Source: Marivirga sp. (GTDB lineage Bacteria; Bacteroidota; Bacteroidia; Cytophagales; Cyclobacteriaceae). Taken from it: a stretch of 43,220 nucleotides of DNA. Position numbers and translations under genes: made by a program. Shown here piece after piece: positions 1-7,771 of this stretch. The stretch spans positions 1 to 43,220 of the forward strand of contig NZ_JAGXGF010000227.1 of NCBI RefSeq assembly GCF_024636815.1. The letters are read 5' to 3'. Each line of letters opens with the position of its first letter. Within the stretch, counting starts at the first letter, position 1. The notes below the pieces were generated by a model, which saw nothing but the letters and a program-made list of their open reading frames with translations, searched no databases and was not told the origin of the DNA.

Positions 1-2
1 AT

Positions 3-785
3 GCTCACCCAATTGGTTTAGGTACAGACCCGAAAGGGGTAATGGCGGAGTTATTCGGTAAAGAAACGGGTGTTTCCAAAGGAAAAGGAGGCTCTATGCA
101 CATGTTCGATAAAGAAAATCATTTCTTTGGAGGTCATGGAATTGTAGGTGGTCAAATTCCATTAGGAGCTGGAATTGCTTTTTCTGAGCAATATAAAGGA
201 ACTGATAATATTTGCATTACTTATATGGGAGATGGTGCTGTTCGTCAAGGTGCCTTCCACGAAGCATTAAACATGGCGATGAGCATGAAATTACCTGTGA
301 TTTTCGCTATTGAAAATAATGGTTATGCCATGGGTACTTCAGTTCAAAGGACTTCAAATGTAACGGAATTGCATACTTTGGGTGAGGCATATGATATGCC
401 ATCCAAAGGCGTGGACGCCATGAATGTGGAGAACGTTCACAATGCAGTGGCAGAAGCAGCAGAAAGAGCAAGAAAAGGTGATGGGCCAACTTTATTAGAG
501 TTTAGAACTTATCGATATAAAGGACACTCTATGTCTGACCCTGCTAAGTACAGAACTAAAGAGGAATTAGAAGAATACAAAGGCAAAGACCCTATTGAGC
601 AGGCTAGAGAAGCTATTTTGAAAAATAAATATGCTACAGAGGATGAGTTGAAAGAAATTGATAATGAAGCAAAAGAGCAAGTGAAAGAATGTGTGAAATT
701 TGCTGAAGAATCAGACTTTCCACATGTTGATGAGGTTTACAGAGATGTTTATGCTCAAGAAGATTATCCTTTTATAGTGGACTAA
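3..785 (+). CDS. pdhA: Pyruvate dehydrogenase (acetyl-transferring) E1 component subunit alpha, 5'-truncated by window edge
   Basis: Frame is open upstream of the tracked ATG at 42 (AHPIGLGTDPKGVMAELFGK); TPP-binding GDGAVRQGAFHEALNMA and YRYKGHSMSDPAKYRTKEE motifs. Confidence 0.95.
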   Translation, partial: AHPIGLGTDPKGVMAELFGKETGVSKGKGGSMHMFDKENHFFGGHGIVGGQIPLGAGIAFSEQYKGTDNICITYMGDGAVRQGAFHEALNMAMSMKLPVIFAIENNGYAMGTSVQRTSNVTELHTLGEAYDMPSKGVDAMNVENVHNAVAEAAERARKGDGPTLLEFRTYRYKGHSMSDPAKYRTKEELEEYKGKDPIEQAREAILKNKYATEDELKEIDNEAKEQVKECVKFAEESDFPHVDEVYRDVYAQEDYPFIVD

Positions 786-802
786 TAATACTTATTACTA
801 AT

Positions 803-885
803 AAACCTGTCAGGTTTCAATTTGAAATACCATCTAAGCTATTACATCTGATGAAATATTTAGAAGGAGAAAACCTGACAGGTTT
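803..885. repeat. Inverted-repeat pair AAACCTGTCAGGTTT ... AAACCTGACAGGTTT
   Basis: Arms 803-817 and 871-885 are exact reverse complements; same geometry recurs at 5356-5438. Confidence 0.9.
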
Positions 886-1017
886 AACTTTTATAAAAAC
901 ATAAAGATTGGAAGTAAGCTATATTATTAAAATCTGACACTTTTCGCTTTAATGGATTAAATCACAAAGCTTTAAACTATTAAATGATTGAATTGGGTAT
1001 TAATAAATAAATTTTTA

Positions 1018-1025
1018 TAGCTTTG
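1018..1025 (+). promoter_or_regulatory. Putative Bacteroidota -7 box TAGCTTTG (TAnnTTTG)
   Basis: Matches the known Bacteroidota consensus TAnnTTTG, 19 nt upstream of ATG 1045; TTG at 993-995. Confidence 0.5.
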
Positions 1026-1044
1026 CGGTCTTAAAATAGTGGCA

Positions 1045-1743
1045 ATGGCAAAAACAAAATCTAAAGAGAAACAAGGATCTGAGTTTTATGAAAACCCTGA
1101 GGTATTAGCTCAGCAACTTTCTAAAACGGAGGAATTCATTGAAAACAATAAAAAAATAGTATTTGGCTTAGGGGGAGTAATCGCCTTAATTATTGTAGCC
1201 TTTTTTGGTTACCGATACTATATGAACAATCTTAACCAAGAAGCTCAAAAGGAAATGTTCCAAGCAGTTTATTGGTATGAAAACGGAGAATATGACCTTG
1301 CCTTGGATGGTGATGGAAATAACTTCGGATTCTTAGCTATTGTTGAAGACTATGGTGCTACTGAAGCCGGAAACTTAGCAAGCTTCTATTTAGGAAATAT
1401 TTATCTTCAACAAGGTCAATTCGAAACTGCAATTGATTATTTAGAAGATTTTAGCAGTGATGATTTGTTGGTGCAAGCCAGAGCTTATGCCTTAATCGGA
1501 GATGCTTATATGGAATTAGGAAACTATTCCACAGCAGCAGATCAATATGGAAAGGCAGCTGACTATAAAAGCAATAAAGAATTCAGCCCTGTTTATTTGA
1601 TGAAGCAAGGACTAGCTTATGAGAAAGCAAACGATTTAGAAGCGGCCATCGGAAGCTACGGAAAGGTGGTTGAGGATTTCAGTGATTCCAAACAGAAGAC
1701 GGAAGCAGAAAAATACCTATCCCGATTAGAAGCTCAAAAATAA
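1045..1743 (+). CDS. Tetratricopeptide-repeat membrane-anchored protein (YfgM-like)
   Basis: N-terminal TM segment (IVFGLGGVIALIIVAFFGY) then TPR-like repeats; ATG 1045 preferred to the tracked GTG 1039. Confidence 0.8.
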   Translation: MAKTKSKEKQGSEFYENPEVLAQQLSKTEEFIENNKKIVFGLGGVIALIIVAFFGYRYYMNNLNQEAQKEMFQAVYWYENGEYDLALDGDGNNFGFLAIVEDYGATEAGNLASFYLGNIYLQQGQFETAIDYLEDFSSDDLLVQARAYALIGDAYMELGNYSTAADQYGKAADYKSNKEFSPVYLMKQGLAYEKANDLEAAIGSYGKVVEDFSDSKQKTEAEKYLSRLEAQK

Positions 1744-1766
1744 TTAAATAGAAAAAATTAATTTAT

Positions 1767-1801
1767 AAAAGGGATAGGTTTTAAAAGCCTGTCCCTTTTT
1801 T
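1767..1801 (+). terminator. Rho-independent terminator
   Basis: AAAAGGGATAGG-ttttaaaag-CCTGTCCCTTTTTT stem (one G.U in RNA) with T tract after the TPR gene. Confidence 0.75.
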
Positions 1802-1898
1802 GTTGGATAATATTAAATAAAGTATTCTTACGGCTTTTCCAGTCATAGGCTGGTCAGAATCTAGCTGAGAACTAAACTTTACAGGAGATTACAAGAAT

Positions 1899-2016
1899 AC
1901 ACCCCCCTTCCCCCCTAAAGGGGGGAGACGCACAGATTGAGGAAAAAGTGATTTAGATTGAAATATTCTACAAATTTAAATCTGTGAGGCTGTCCCCTTG
2001 AGGACTTTAGGGGTGT
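1899..2016. repeat. C/G-tract palindromic intergenic element
   Basis: CCCCCCTAAAGGGGGG at 1910-1925; CACAGATT (1931-1938)/AATCTGTG (1979-1986); ACACCCC...CCCCTAAAG complementary to CTTTAGGGGTGT (2005-2016). Confidence 0.6.
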
Positions 2017-2193
2017 TGGGTGGAGATGTGATATCTAGTTATATATAGCAAAAAGGAAAAAAGAAGCTAGAAAATAAAATTTAAAAATAGTGGTTTTACT
2101 GTCTGAAGATGTTTGGACAATTTTAAGGGACCGTTAAAAAGAAATATTTACTTGAAACTACATACTTTGTAAGATTTATAATTAATAAAAAAT

Positions 2194-2682
2194 ATGGCAT
2201 CAAATCTTAAAAATCTAAGCGAGCATTCAGGAAAAAACATGAAAGGATTGCAGAAAAAAAAGTTTGCAATCCTAGTTTCAGAATGGAATGAAGAAGTAAC
2301 TGAGTCATTATACAATGGCGCTTATGAAACATTGCTGGAAAACGGAATCCCAAAAGAAAATATCCAAAAGCATTATGTGCCAGGCAGTTTTGAATTAAGC
2401 TTAGGAGCACAATGGATGGCAGAAAGAAAAGAAATTGATGCTGTGATTTGCCTGGGTTGCGTAATTCAAGGAGAAACAAAACATTTTGATTTTATCTGTG
2501 ATGCAGTGGCTCACGGCATTACCAACGTCAGCCTAAAATATAACAAACCCGTTATTTTTGGTGTTCTGACTCCCAATACACAACAACAAGCTTTAGATAG
2601 AGCCGGAGGCAAGCATGGCAACAAAGGAGATGAAGCTGCATTTACCGCATTAAAAATGTTAGGATTAGCAAAAGGATTATGA
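2194..2682 (+). CDS. ribH: 6,7-dimethyl-8-ribityllumazine synthase
   Basis: FAILVSEWNEEVTESLYNGA, VPGSFELSLGAQ, CLGCVIQGETKHFDFICDAVAHGI, PVIFGVLTPNT, NKGDEAAFTALKM motifs. Confidence 0.97.
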   Translation: MASNLKNLSEHSGKNMKGLQKKKFAILVSEWNEEVTESLYNGAYETLLENGIPKENIQKHYVPGSFELSLGAQWMAERKEIDAVICLGCVIQGETKHFDFICDAVAHGITNVSLKYNKPVIFGVLTPNTQQQALDRAGGKHGNKGDEAAFTALKMLGLAKGL

Positions 2683-3656
2683 TTGTATTAAAATTTGGCG
2701 GGACTTCCGTAGGCACACCTCAAGGAATGAATCAGATTCGTGAAATCATCACGAAAGATAATAATAAGAAATTAGTAGTCCTTTCCGCTCTCAGTGGAGT
2801 GACCAATACTTTGGTGGAAATAGGCGAAAGACTGCGTAAAAAGGAGTATGAGCTTGCTCTTAAAGTCATCAAGAAGCTACAAAAGCGATATGATGAGTTT
2901 TTAGAAGAACTCTTTGAATCAGAATCTTTCAAAAATAAAGCATCAGCTATTATTTCTGAAAGCATGAACTTCATCAAATCATGTTTGGAAAAACCTTTTA
3001 CCAATTTGATTGATAAGGAGCTATTGGCTCAAGGGGAATTGATGTCCACCAATATTTTTAATTTGCATTTGCAAGAGCACGAATTAAATAGCGCCTTGAT
3101 CAATGCCTTGGATTTTGTAAGAACGGATGCTTTTTCAGAGCCAGATGAAGCTTTCATCAATAAAGAATTATCCGATATTTTAGTAAAGCAACCAGCTGAA
3201 ACTAATTTAATCATCACTCAAGGCTATATTTGCCGCAATGCGGAAGGCAATATTGACAATTTAAAAAGAGGAGGTAGTGATTATACAGCTTCTTTAGTTG
3301 GTGCGGCTCTAAATGCAGATGAAATCCAGATTTGGACGGATATTGATGGTATGCACAATAATGATCCAAGAGTGGTCGATAAAACTTTTAGCATTCCGCA
3401 GTTGTCATTTGAGGAAGCAGCCGAGTTGGCTTATTTTGGGGCAAAAATATTGCATCCTTCTTGTATCAGACCTGCACAGAAAAAAACCATTCCGGTACGT
3501 CTGAAAAACACCATGAAACCAGAAGCACCTGGCACTTTGATTCATACCAAAGAGGGTAGCGGGGAAGGCATCAAAGCCATTGCAGCCAAAGATGGTATAG
3601 TTGCTATCAAAATTAAATCTTTGCGAATGCTAATGGCTTATGGTTTCTTGAGATGA
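2679..3656 (+). CDS. Aspartate kinase, catalytic part (terminated by in-frame TGA before the ACT region)
   Basis: MIVLKFGGTSVG, GFICR-like QGYICRNAEGNIDNLKRGGSDYTASLVGAAL, WTDIDGMHNNDPR, FGAKILHPSCIRPA; ATG overlaps the ribH stop. Confidence 0.9.
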   Translation: MIVLKFGGTSVGTPQGMNQIREIITKDNNKKLVVLSALSGVTNTLVEIGERLRKKEYELALKVIKKLQKRYDEFLEELFESESFKNKASAIISESMNFIKSCLEKPFTNLIDKELLAQGELMSTNIFNLHLQEHELNSALINALDFVRTDAFSEPDEAFINKELSDILVKQPAETNLIITQGYICRNAEGNIDNLKRGGSDYTASLVGAALNADEIQIWTDIDGMHNNDPRVVDKTFSIPQLSFEEAAELAYFGAKILHPSCIRPAQKKTIPVRLKNTMKPEAPGTLIHTKEGSGEGIKAIAAKDGIVAIKIKSLRMLMAYGFLR

Positions 3657-3998
3657 GTGTTTGAAATTTTTGAGAAATATAAAACACCAATAGATGTAAT
3701 TACCACTTCTGAAGTTGCTATTTCTGTGACCATCGATAACATTTATTACTTGGACAGCATTTTAAGTGAATTACGCCCTTTCGGTGAAGTGGAAGTAGAT
3801 CAGGAGCAAAGTATCATCTGTTTAGTGGGCAATATGGTGGCTGAAAGACCAGGTTTGGTAAGCAAGATTTTTGCTTCACTGCAAGACGTTCCAGTGCGTA
3901 TGATTTCCTATGGTGGTAGCCGACATAATATCTCTATAGTAGTCGATACTCAGTACAAATCTGAGGCTTTGAAGAAGTTGAATGATGGGGTTTTTTGA
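3657..3998 (+). CDS. Aspartate kinase C-terminal ACT domains, same frame directly after TGA (separate ORF from GTG, or part of a disrupted or readthrough gene)
   Basis: FEIFEKYKTPIDVITTSEVAISVTIDN...VRMISYGGSRHNISIVV is the aspartokinase ACT region; the frame continues from 2679. Confidence 0.8.
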   Translation: MFEIFEKYKTPIDVITTSEVAISVTIDNIYYLDSILSELRPFGEVEVDQEQSIICLVGNMVAERPGLVSKIFASLQDVPVRMISYGGSRHNISIVVDTQYKSEALKKLNDGVF

Positions 3999-4035
3999 GG
4001 GGGTAGTAAGTAGTAGGTTTTAAGTTATAAGTTAC

Positions 4036-4863
4036 TCAAACAATATCAGCCATCACTTTTTCTACTCTTTTGAAATATAAAAGACCTGTTATAAAAAGTA
4101 GGATCACTATACTAAAAGAAAAGTAGGCAAATATACTAGGAGGATCACCACCTAAGAGGCTCCATCTAAAACCTTCTACTATTCCTGCCATAGGATTGAC
4201 ATAATAAAGAAGAGAAGCCCAATCTGGCAACCTTTGGATAACATCTTTAGCTTGGTACCCAACGGGTGTGGCATAAAGTCCGAACTGCACTAAGAAAGGA
4301 ACCACATGCTGAAAATCACGATATCGGATGGTCAAAGCACTTAACCAAATTCCAACCGCTAAGGCTGAAATAATAGTCAAAAGGATAAATATCGGTAAGT
4401 AAATAATATTCGCGGATGGAATGAATCCATAATAAATCATCAAAATCACCACAAACAACATGGCTATGGCAAAATCCACAAATCCTACCAATGCTTTTGA
4501 AAGCGGAATAACCAATCGAGGGAAATAGATTTTTTTGACCATTTCCTGAGCTCCAATAATGGAATTTCCAGATTGGTTCAAAACAAAAGAAAAATACGAC
4601 CATGATGCCATACCACAAACCGCAAAAAGTGGATAAGGTACTCCACTTGTATCTACTACTGCTACCTTTCCAAAAACCACTGTGAATATCAATAAAGTTG
4701 CTAAGGGCTGAATAAATGCCCATAATAATCCGAGGAAAGTTTGAGCATATCTAACTCTCAAATCTCGGTAAGCCAATATGTAAAACAAATCCTTATAAGC
4801 CCATAATTCTTTCAAATTGATGTGCCATTTTGGTTTGGATGCGTCTACAACTAATTTTTCCAT
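4036..4863 (-). CDS. ABC-2 type transporter permease (polysaccharide export, Wzm-like)
   Basis: RDLRVRYAQTFLGLLWAFIQPL start and multiple TM segments typical of Wzm/KpsM/TagG permeases. Confidence 0.9.
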   Translation of the reverse strand: MEKLVVDASKPKWHINLKELWAYKDLFYILAYRDLRVRYAQTFLGLLWAFIQPLATLLIFTVVFGKVAVVDTSGVPYPLFAVCGMASWSYFSFVLNQSGNSIIGAQEMVKKIYFPRLVIPLSKALVGFVDFAIAMLFVVILMIYYGFIPSANIIYLPIFILLTIISALAVGIWLSALTIRYRDFQHVVPFLVQFGLYATPVGYQAKDVIQRLPDWASLLYYVNPMAGIVEGFRWSLLGGDPPSIFAYFSFSIVILLFITGLLYFKRVEKVMADIV

Positions 4864-5041
4864 AATATGGGTATTGAGATCTCAGATAAACTCAACTTTT
4901 TTCAATACAAATATAATAGAAAGAGTTGGAAGTGGAATGCCTCAATTGAAAGTGAGCCATTCTCGATAATTTCATAGCTGTAAATTCATCATTATAAGCG
5001 AGAATTGCTATTTGATTTTCTATTTGTGAAAAACAAGGGCT

Positions 5042-5323
5042 CTATTCAGTCACCTCCACACCCTTCCAAAATGCTACATAATTTTCAAACTTTTTAGCCA
5101 TCTCTTTAGTGTCAGGATAGTACCAGGCAGCATCTTTGTTTTCTTTGCCATTCACTTTTAGGCTGTAATAAGAAGCAGTTCCCTTCCAAGGACAAACAGT
5201 ATGATAATCCGTCTTTTCAAAATATTCGTCTTTTATTGATTCAGGCGGGAAATAGTGATTGCCTTCTATTACGATGGTGTTATCACTTTCTGCTAGGACT
5301 TGATCGTTCCAAATTGCTTTCAT
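5042..5323 (-). CDS. DUF427 domain protein
   Basis: MKAIWNDQVLAESDNTIVIEGNHYFPPESIK...TVCPWKGTASYYSLKVNGK...AWYYPDTKEMA is characteristic of DUF427. Confidence 0.9.
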   Translation of the reverse strand: MKAIWNDQVLAESDNTIVIEGNHYFPPESIKDEYFEKTDYHTVCPWKGTASYYSLKVNGKENKDAAWYYPDTKEMAKKFENYVAFWKGVEVTE

Positions 5324-5355
5324 AATTAAGAAGTTTATCGTTTATTAACTGCTTT

Positions 5356-5438
5356 AAACCTGTCAGGTTTTAAAATATTAAAATCAAATATTTAAATATG
5401 AATATTGCTGCTTGAATCTGGCGAAACCTGACAGGTTT
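5356..5438. repeat. Second inverted-repeat pair AAACCTGTCAGGTTT ... AAACCTGACAGGTTT
   Basis: Arms 5356-5370 and 5424-5438; 83 bp total, as at 803-885. Confidence 0.9.
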
Positions 5439-5675
5439 TTAAGAACCATCACTCAGCAATTTTTCTAACTTCACTTTATAAATAACCCCTTGCTCAAAAC
5501 AGCAAATTCCAGAATTAAATACTACCAAGGCAAAAGTTCCATAGTAAATCCAATTCCAGCCATCAGGATTTTGCATACGGTAAAAACCCGCATCTATTGT
5601 CAGGCTTAAACCTGCACCTATTAAAATTAAACCTAAAATTGAGAAAAATAACCATTTTTGCTTTATCGCCTGCAT
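5439..5675 (-). CDS. Small two-TM membrane protein
   Basis: MQAIKQKWLFFSILGLILIGAGLSLTIDAGFY...; the tracked longer start reads through the T tract and is unlikely. The 5' end is duplicated at 7721-7771. Confidence 0.7.
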   Translation of the reverse strand: MQAIKQKWLFFSILGLILIGAGLSLTIDAGFYRMQNPDGWNWIYYGTFALVVFNSGICCFEQGVIYKVKLEKLLSDGS

Positions 5676-5739
5676 GAGAAATATATTTTTTAAGGAGTTT
5701 AAATTTATTCCGTTTAAAAAAAATAAAAATACTTGGTTT

Positions 5740-5753
5740 AAAAAAAAAAAAAA
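5740..5753. repeat. Homopolymer A14
   Basis: Read directly: ggttt followed by 14 A and then caac. Confidence 0.85.
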
Positions 5754-5790
5754 CAACTACTTTAATATTCATACCAAAAATTTAAACGTT

Positions 5791-6021
5791 ATGAAATTTA
5801 AAATCAAAAAAATTACTGTTCAATTTGTGATGTTAATCGCATGTATGTTTAGCTTTTACTACGCATATTCTTCTACCTCTATTTGTGTTGTGAGTTCTAA
5901 TTCTGATAATAATGTTGGTCATTGTCGGGAGCGGGCAGATGGAACAGGCGATGGTTGTTTCACAAGTGGTAGTGGTCCTGCTTGTGCTTACACTCAAATA
6001 ATTAAAACAATAGGTGGTTAA
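5791..6021 (+). CDS. Small secreted cysteine-containing peptide (76 aa), NVEALA-like in architecture but lacking that motif
   Basis: MKFKIKKITVQFVMLIACMFSFYYAYSS signal-like segment, then a short tail with four Cys (SICVV, GHCRE, DGCFT, ACAY); directly upstream of a DUF4221-like lipoprotein. Confidence 0.65.
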   Translation: MKFKIKKITVQFVMLIACMFSFYYAYSSTSICVVSSNSDNNVGHCRERADGTGDGCFTSGSGPACAYTQIIKTIGG

Positions 6022-6027
6022 TTACAG

Positions 6028-6056
6028 GGTGTTACTTACAGAGTAACACCTTTTAT
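6028..6056 (+). terminator. Intracistronic terminator/attenuator hairpin between peptide and propeller genes
   Basis: GGTGTTACT-tacag-AGTAACACC perfect 9-bp stem, then TTTTATTCTT; next ATG at 6061. Confidence 0.75.
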
Positions 6057-6060
6057 TCTT

Positions 6061-7230
6061 ATGAAATATATTATTATTACTTTGATAATTCTAGCCTCGT
6101 GCGATAGCAAAAAATCCGAAATATACTTTCAAGAGGTAAACGGACTGCAGTTTAAAGATAGCATTTTTTTAGAAGAAACAGGACTTATTTCACTTCATTT
6201 AGATAAGGAGACTAGCTTTAAACATGAATCAATTAAAAGTGTGGAAATTGACAATACGTCTTATTTATCCTTTATAAATGGATACAATCAACATTTTTAT
6301 TTATATAACTTAGAGACGCGGGAACTTCATAAAAAATTAAAATTAGAAAGAGAGGGACCCAATGGAATTGGAAATTTTACCTATGGCGACCACTTGTATT
6401 TAAATAGCGATAGCCTATTAATATATAATGGCTGGGAAGCAAGTCTGTATATTTTAAACAGTAAAGGAAATTTACTTTCGAAAAGCGAAATAGTAGATTT
6501 TTCAAAAAATCATAATTTGGTTTCTCCAGAGCCTTCGACAATGAAACCCATCAGAAAAGTTGGTGATTATGTGTTCATTCCATGTGGTATTGAGAAGTAT
6601 TTGACAGACTATTCAAATCAAAATTCTGTAATACGATATAACTTAAATACTAAAGAGATGGATTATATCATAAGTTTTCCAGATAACTATAACCAGGGCT
6701 ATTGGGGAGTGGCATTTAAATATAAAATGGGATTTGACTTCTATGACACAGATATAATTTCAAGTTTTCCTATTGAGAATTATATCTATCGCCATGATTC
6801 AGCTGGTAACTACCTTAACAAATATTATGTAGGTTCAAAGTACATTACACAATTTGAACCCTTCAAAGAAGATATAGATTATGGTGTAGAAAAAGACCAT
6901 TCAGTTCCAAATCCGCAACAAAGAGATCACGGCTTTTCAAATTCAGATTATACTACTATATTTTATGATGAATGGAGAGATTTGTTCTATCGAATTGCTT
7001 ACATCAGACCAAAGCAAGCTGAACTAGAAACGGAAGGAACGATCCCTGATTTTTCAGTGATTATTCTAAATTCCAATTTCGAAAAAGTGGGGGAGCAACT
7101 TTTTGATGGATTAAAATATCACCCCTCTATGATATTAGTTTCAAAGCAAGGCTTGTTGTTGGGAAGAAGTGATTTATATAAAGAAAACGAGGAACTTCTA
7201 AGTTTTTCTGTACTTAAAATCACAAAATGA
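6061..7230 (+). CDS. DUF4221 / 6-bladed beta-propeller-like lipoprotein
   Basis: Lipobox IILASC; LEREGPNGIGNF and repeated propeller-blade-like segments; similar to Bacteroidota DUF4221 proteins. Confidence 0.7.
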   Translation: MKYIIITLIILASCDSKKSEIYFQEVNGLQFKDSIFLEETGLISLHLDKETSFKHESIKSVEIDNTSYLSFINGYNQHFYLYNLETRELHKKLKLEREGPNGIGNFTYGDHLYLNSDSLLIYNGWEASLYILNSKGNLLSKSEIVDFSKNHNLVSPEPSTMKPIRKVGDYVFIPCGIEKYLTDYSNQNSVIRYNLNTKEMDYIISFPDNYNQGYWGVAFKYKMGFDFYDTDIISSFPIENYIYRHDSAGNYLNKYYVGSKYITQFEPFKEDIDYGVEKDHSVPNPQQRDHGFSNSDYTTIFYDEWRDLFYRIAYIRPKQAELETEGTIPDFSVIILNSNFEKVGEQLFDGLKYHPSMILVSKQGLLLGRSDLYKENEELLSFSVLKITK

Positions 7231-7628
7231 AAATAGTTAAACTGTTATTTATTTTTATTCCAGTACTATTATTCAATTGTACGAATGAATTCAAATCCTT
7301 GGAAAATGAATTACTCAGTATTGATGAAGATATTTTAGACAGGGATTTAATCATTATTCCAAAAGAAGGCTGTACTGGATGTATCTTAAATGTTACGTAT
7401 TACGCAGAACAAAATATTGATAGTATAAATAAAAATGTATTATTTACTGTGATTCAAGATTTAAAATTATTCAGATTAAAAGTGGATTCAGCACTTTTAA
7501 ATCATAAACAGGTGTATATAGACGAAAAAAACGTAATCAAAAGCAGAAATATTGGAATTTATCCTGTTTTGATTGAAGCAAATAATGGAAAAATCATTTC
7601 TGTTAGTGAATTTTCAGTTCCTAATTAA
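7227..7628 (+). CDS. Small lipoprotein with CxxC (thioredoxin-like) motif
   Basis: N-terminal lipoprotein-like signal (LLFNC); PKEGCTGCILNV redox-type motif; ATG overlaps the upstream stop (ATGA). Confidence 0.6.
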   Translation: MKIVKLLFIFIPVLLFNCTNEFKSLENELLSIDEDILDRDLIIIPKEGCTGCILNVTYYAEQNIDSINKNVLFTVIQDLKLFRLKVDSALLNHKQVYIDEKNVIKSRNIGIYPVLIEANNGKIISVSEFSVPN

Positions 7629-7720
7629 CCATAAGTACAATTTATAGTAACCAGTTGAGCTGAATGTAAAAACCTATGTTAATTATACAATTGGTTTTTA
7701 TACAATAATAATCAAGTTCA

Positions 7721-7771
7721 AATCAACCCCAGAATTGAGATAATTAACCACTTTTGCTTTATCGCCTGCAT
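7721..7771 (-). pseudogene. Remnant copy of the 5' end of the 5439-5675 membrane-protein gene
   Basis: Reverse complement translates MQAIKQKWLIISILGLI followed by TGA, versus MQAIKQKWLFFSILGLI in the intact gene; 44/51 nt identical by manual alignment. Confidence 0.85.

Noticed and set aside
4316-4723. 135-aa second minus-strand ORF inside the ABC permease gene
   Set aside because: Alternative frame of a well-supported gene, with no recognisable family or independent start signals.
803-5438. Repeats interpreted as a CRISPR array
   Set aside because: Only paired inverted copies at two distant sites; no regularly spaced direct repeats, and no cas genes in the window.
5439-5756. Extended start (MFFFFLNQVFLFFLN...) of the small membrane protein
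   Set aside because: The extension is a translation of the poly-A/T tract; the duplicated fragment at 7721-7771 begins at MQAIKQKW, supporting the start at 5675.
5674-5790. N-terminal 39-aa extension of the Cys peptide ORF
   Set aside because: Lys/Phe/Asn translation of A-rich upstream DNA; ATG 5791 starts a proper signal-like segment.
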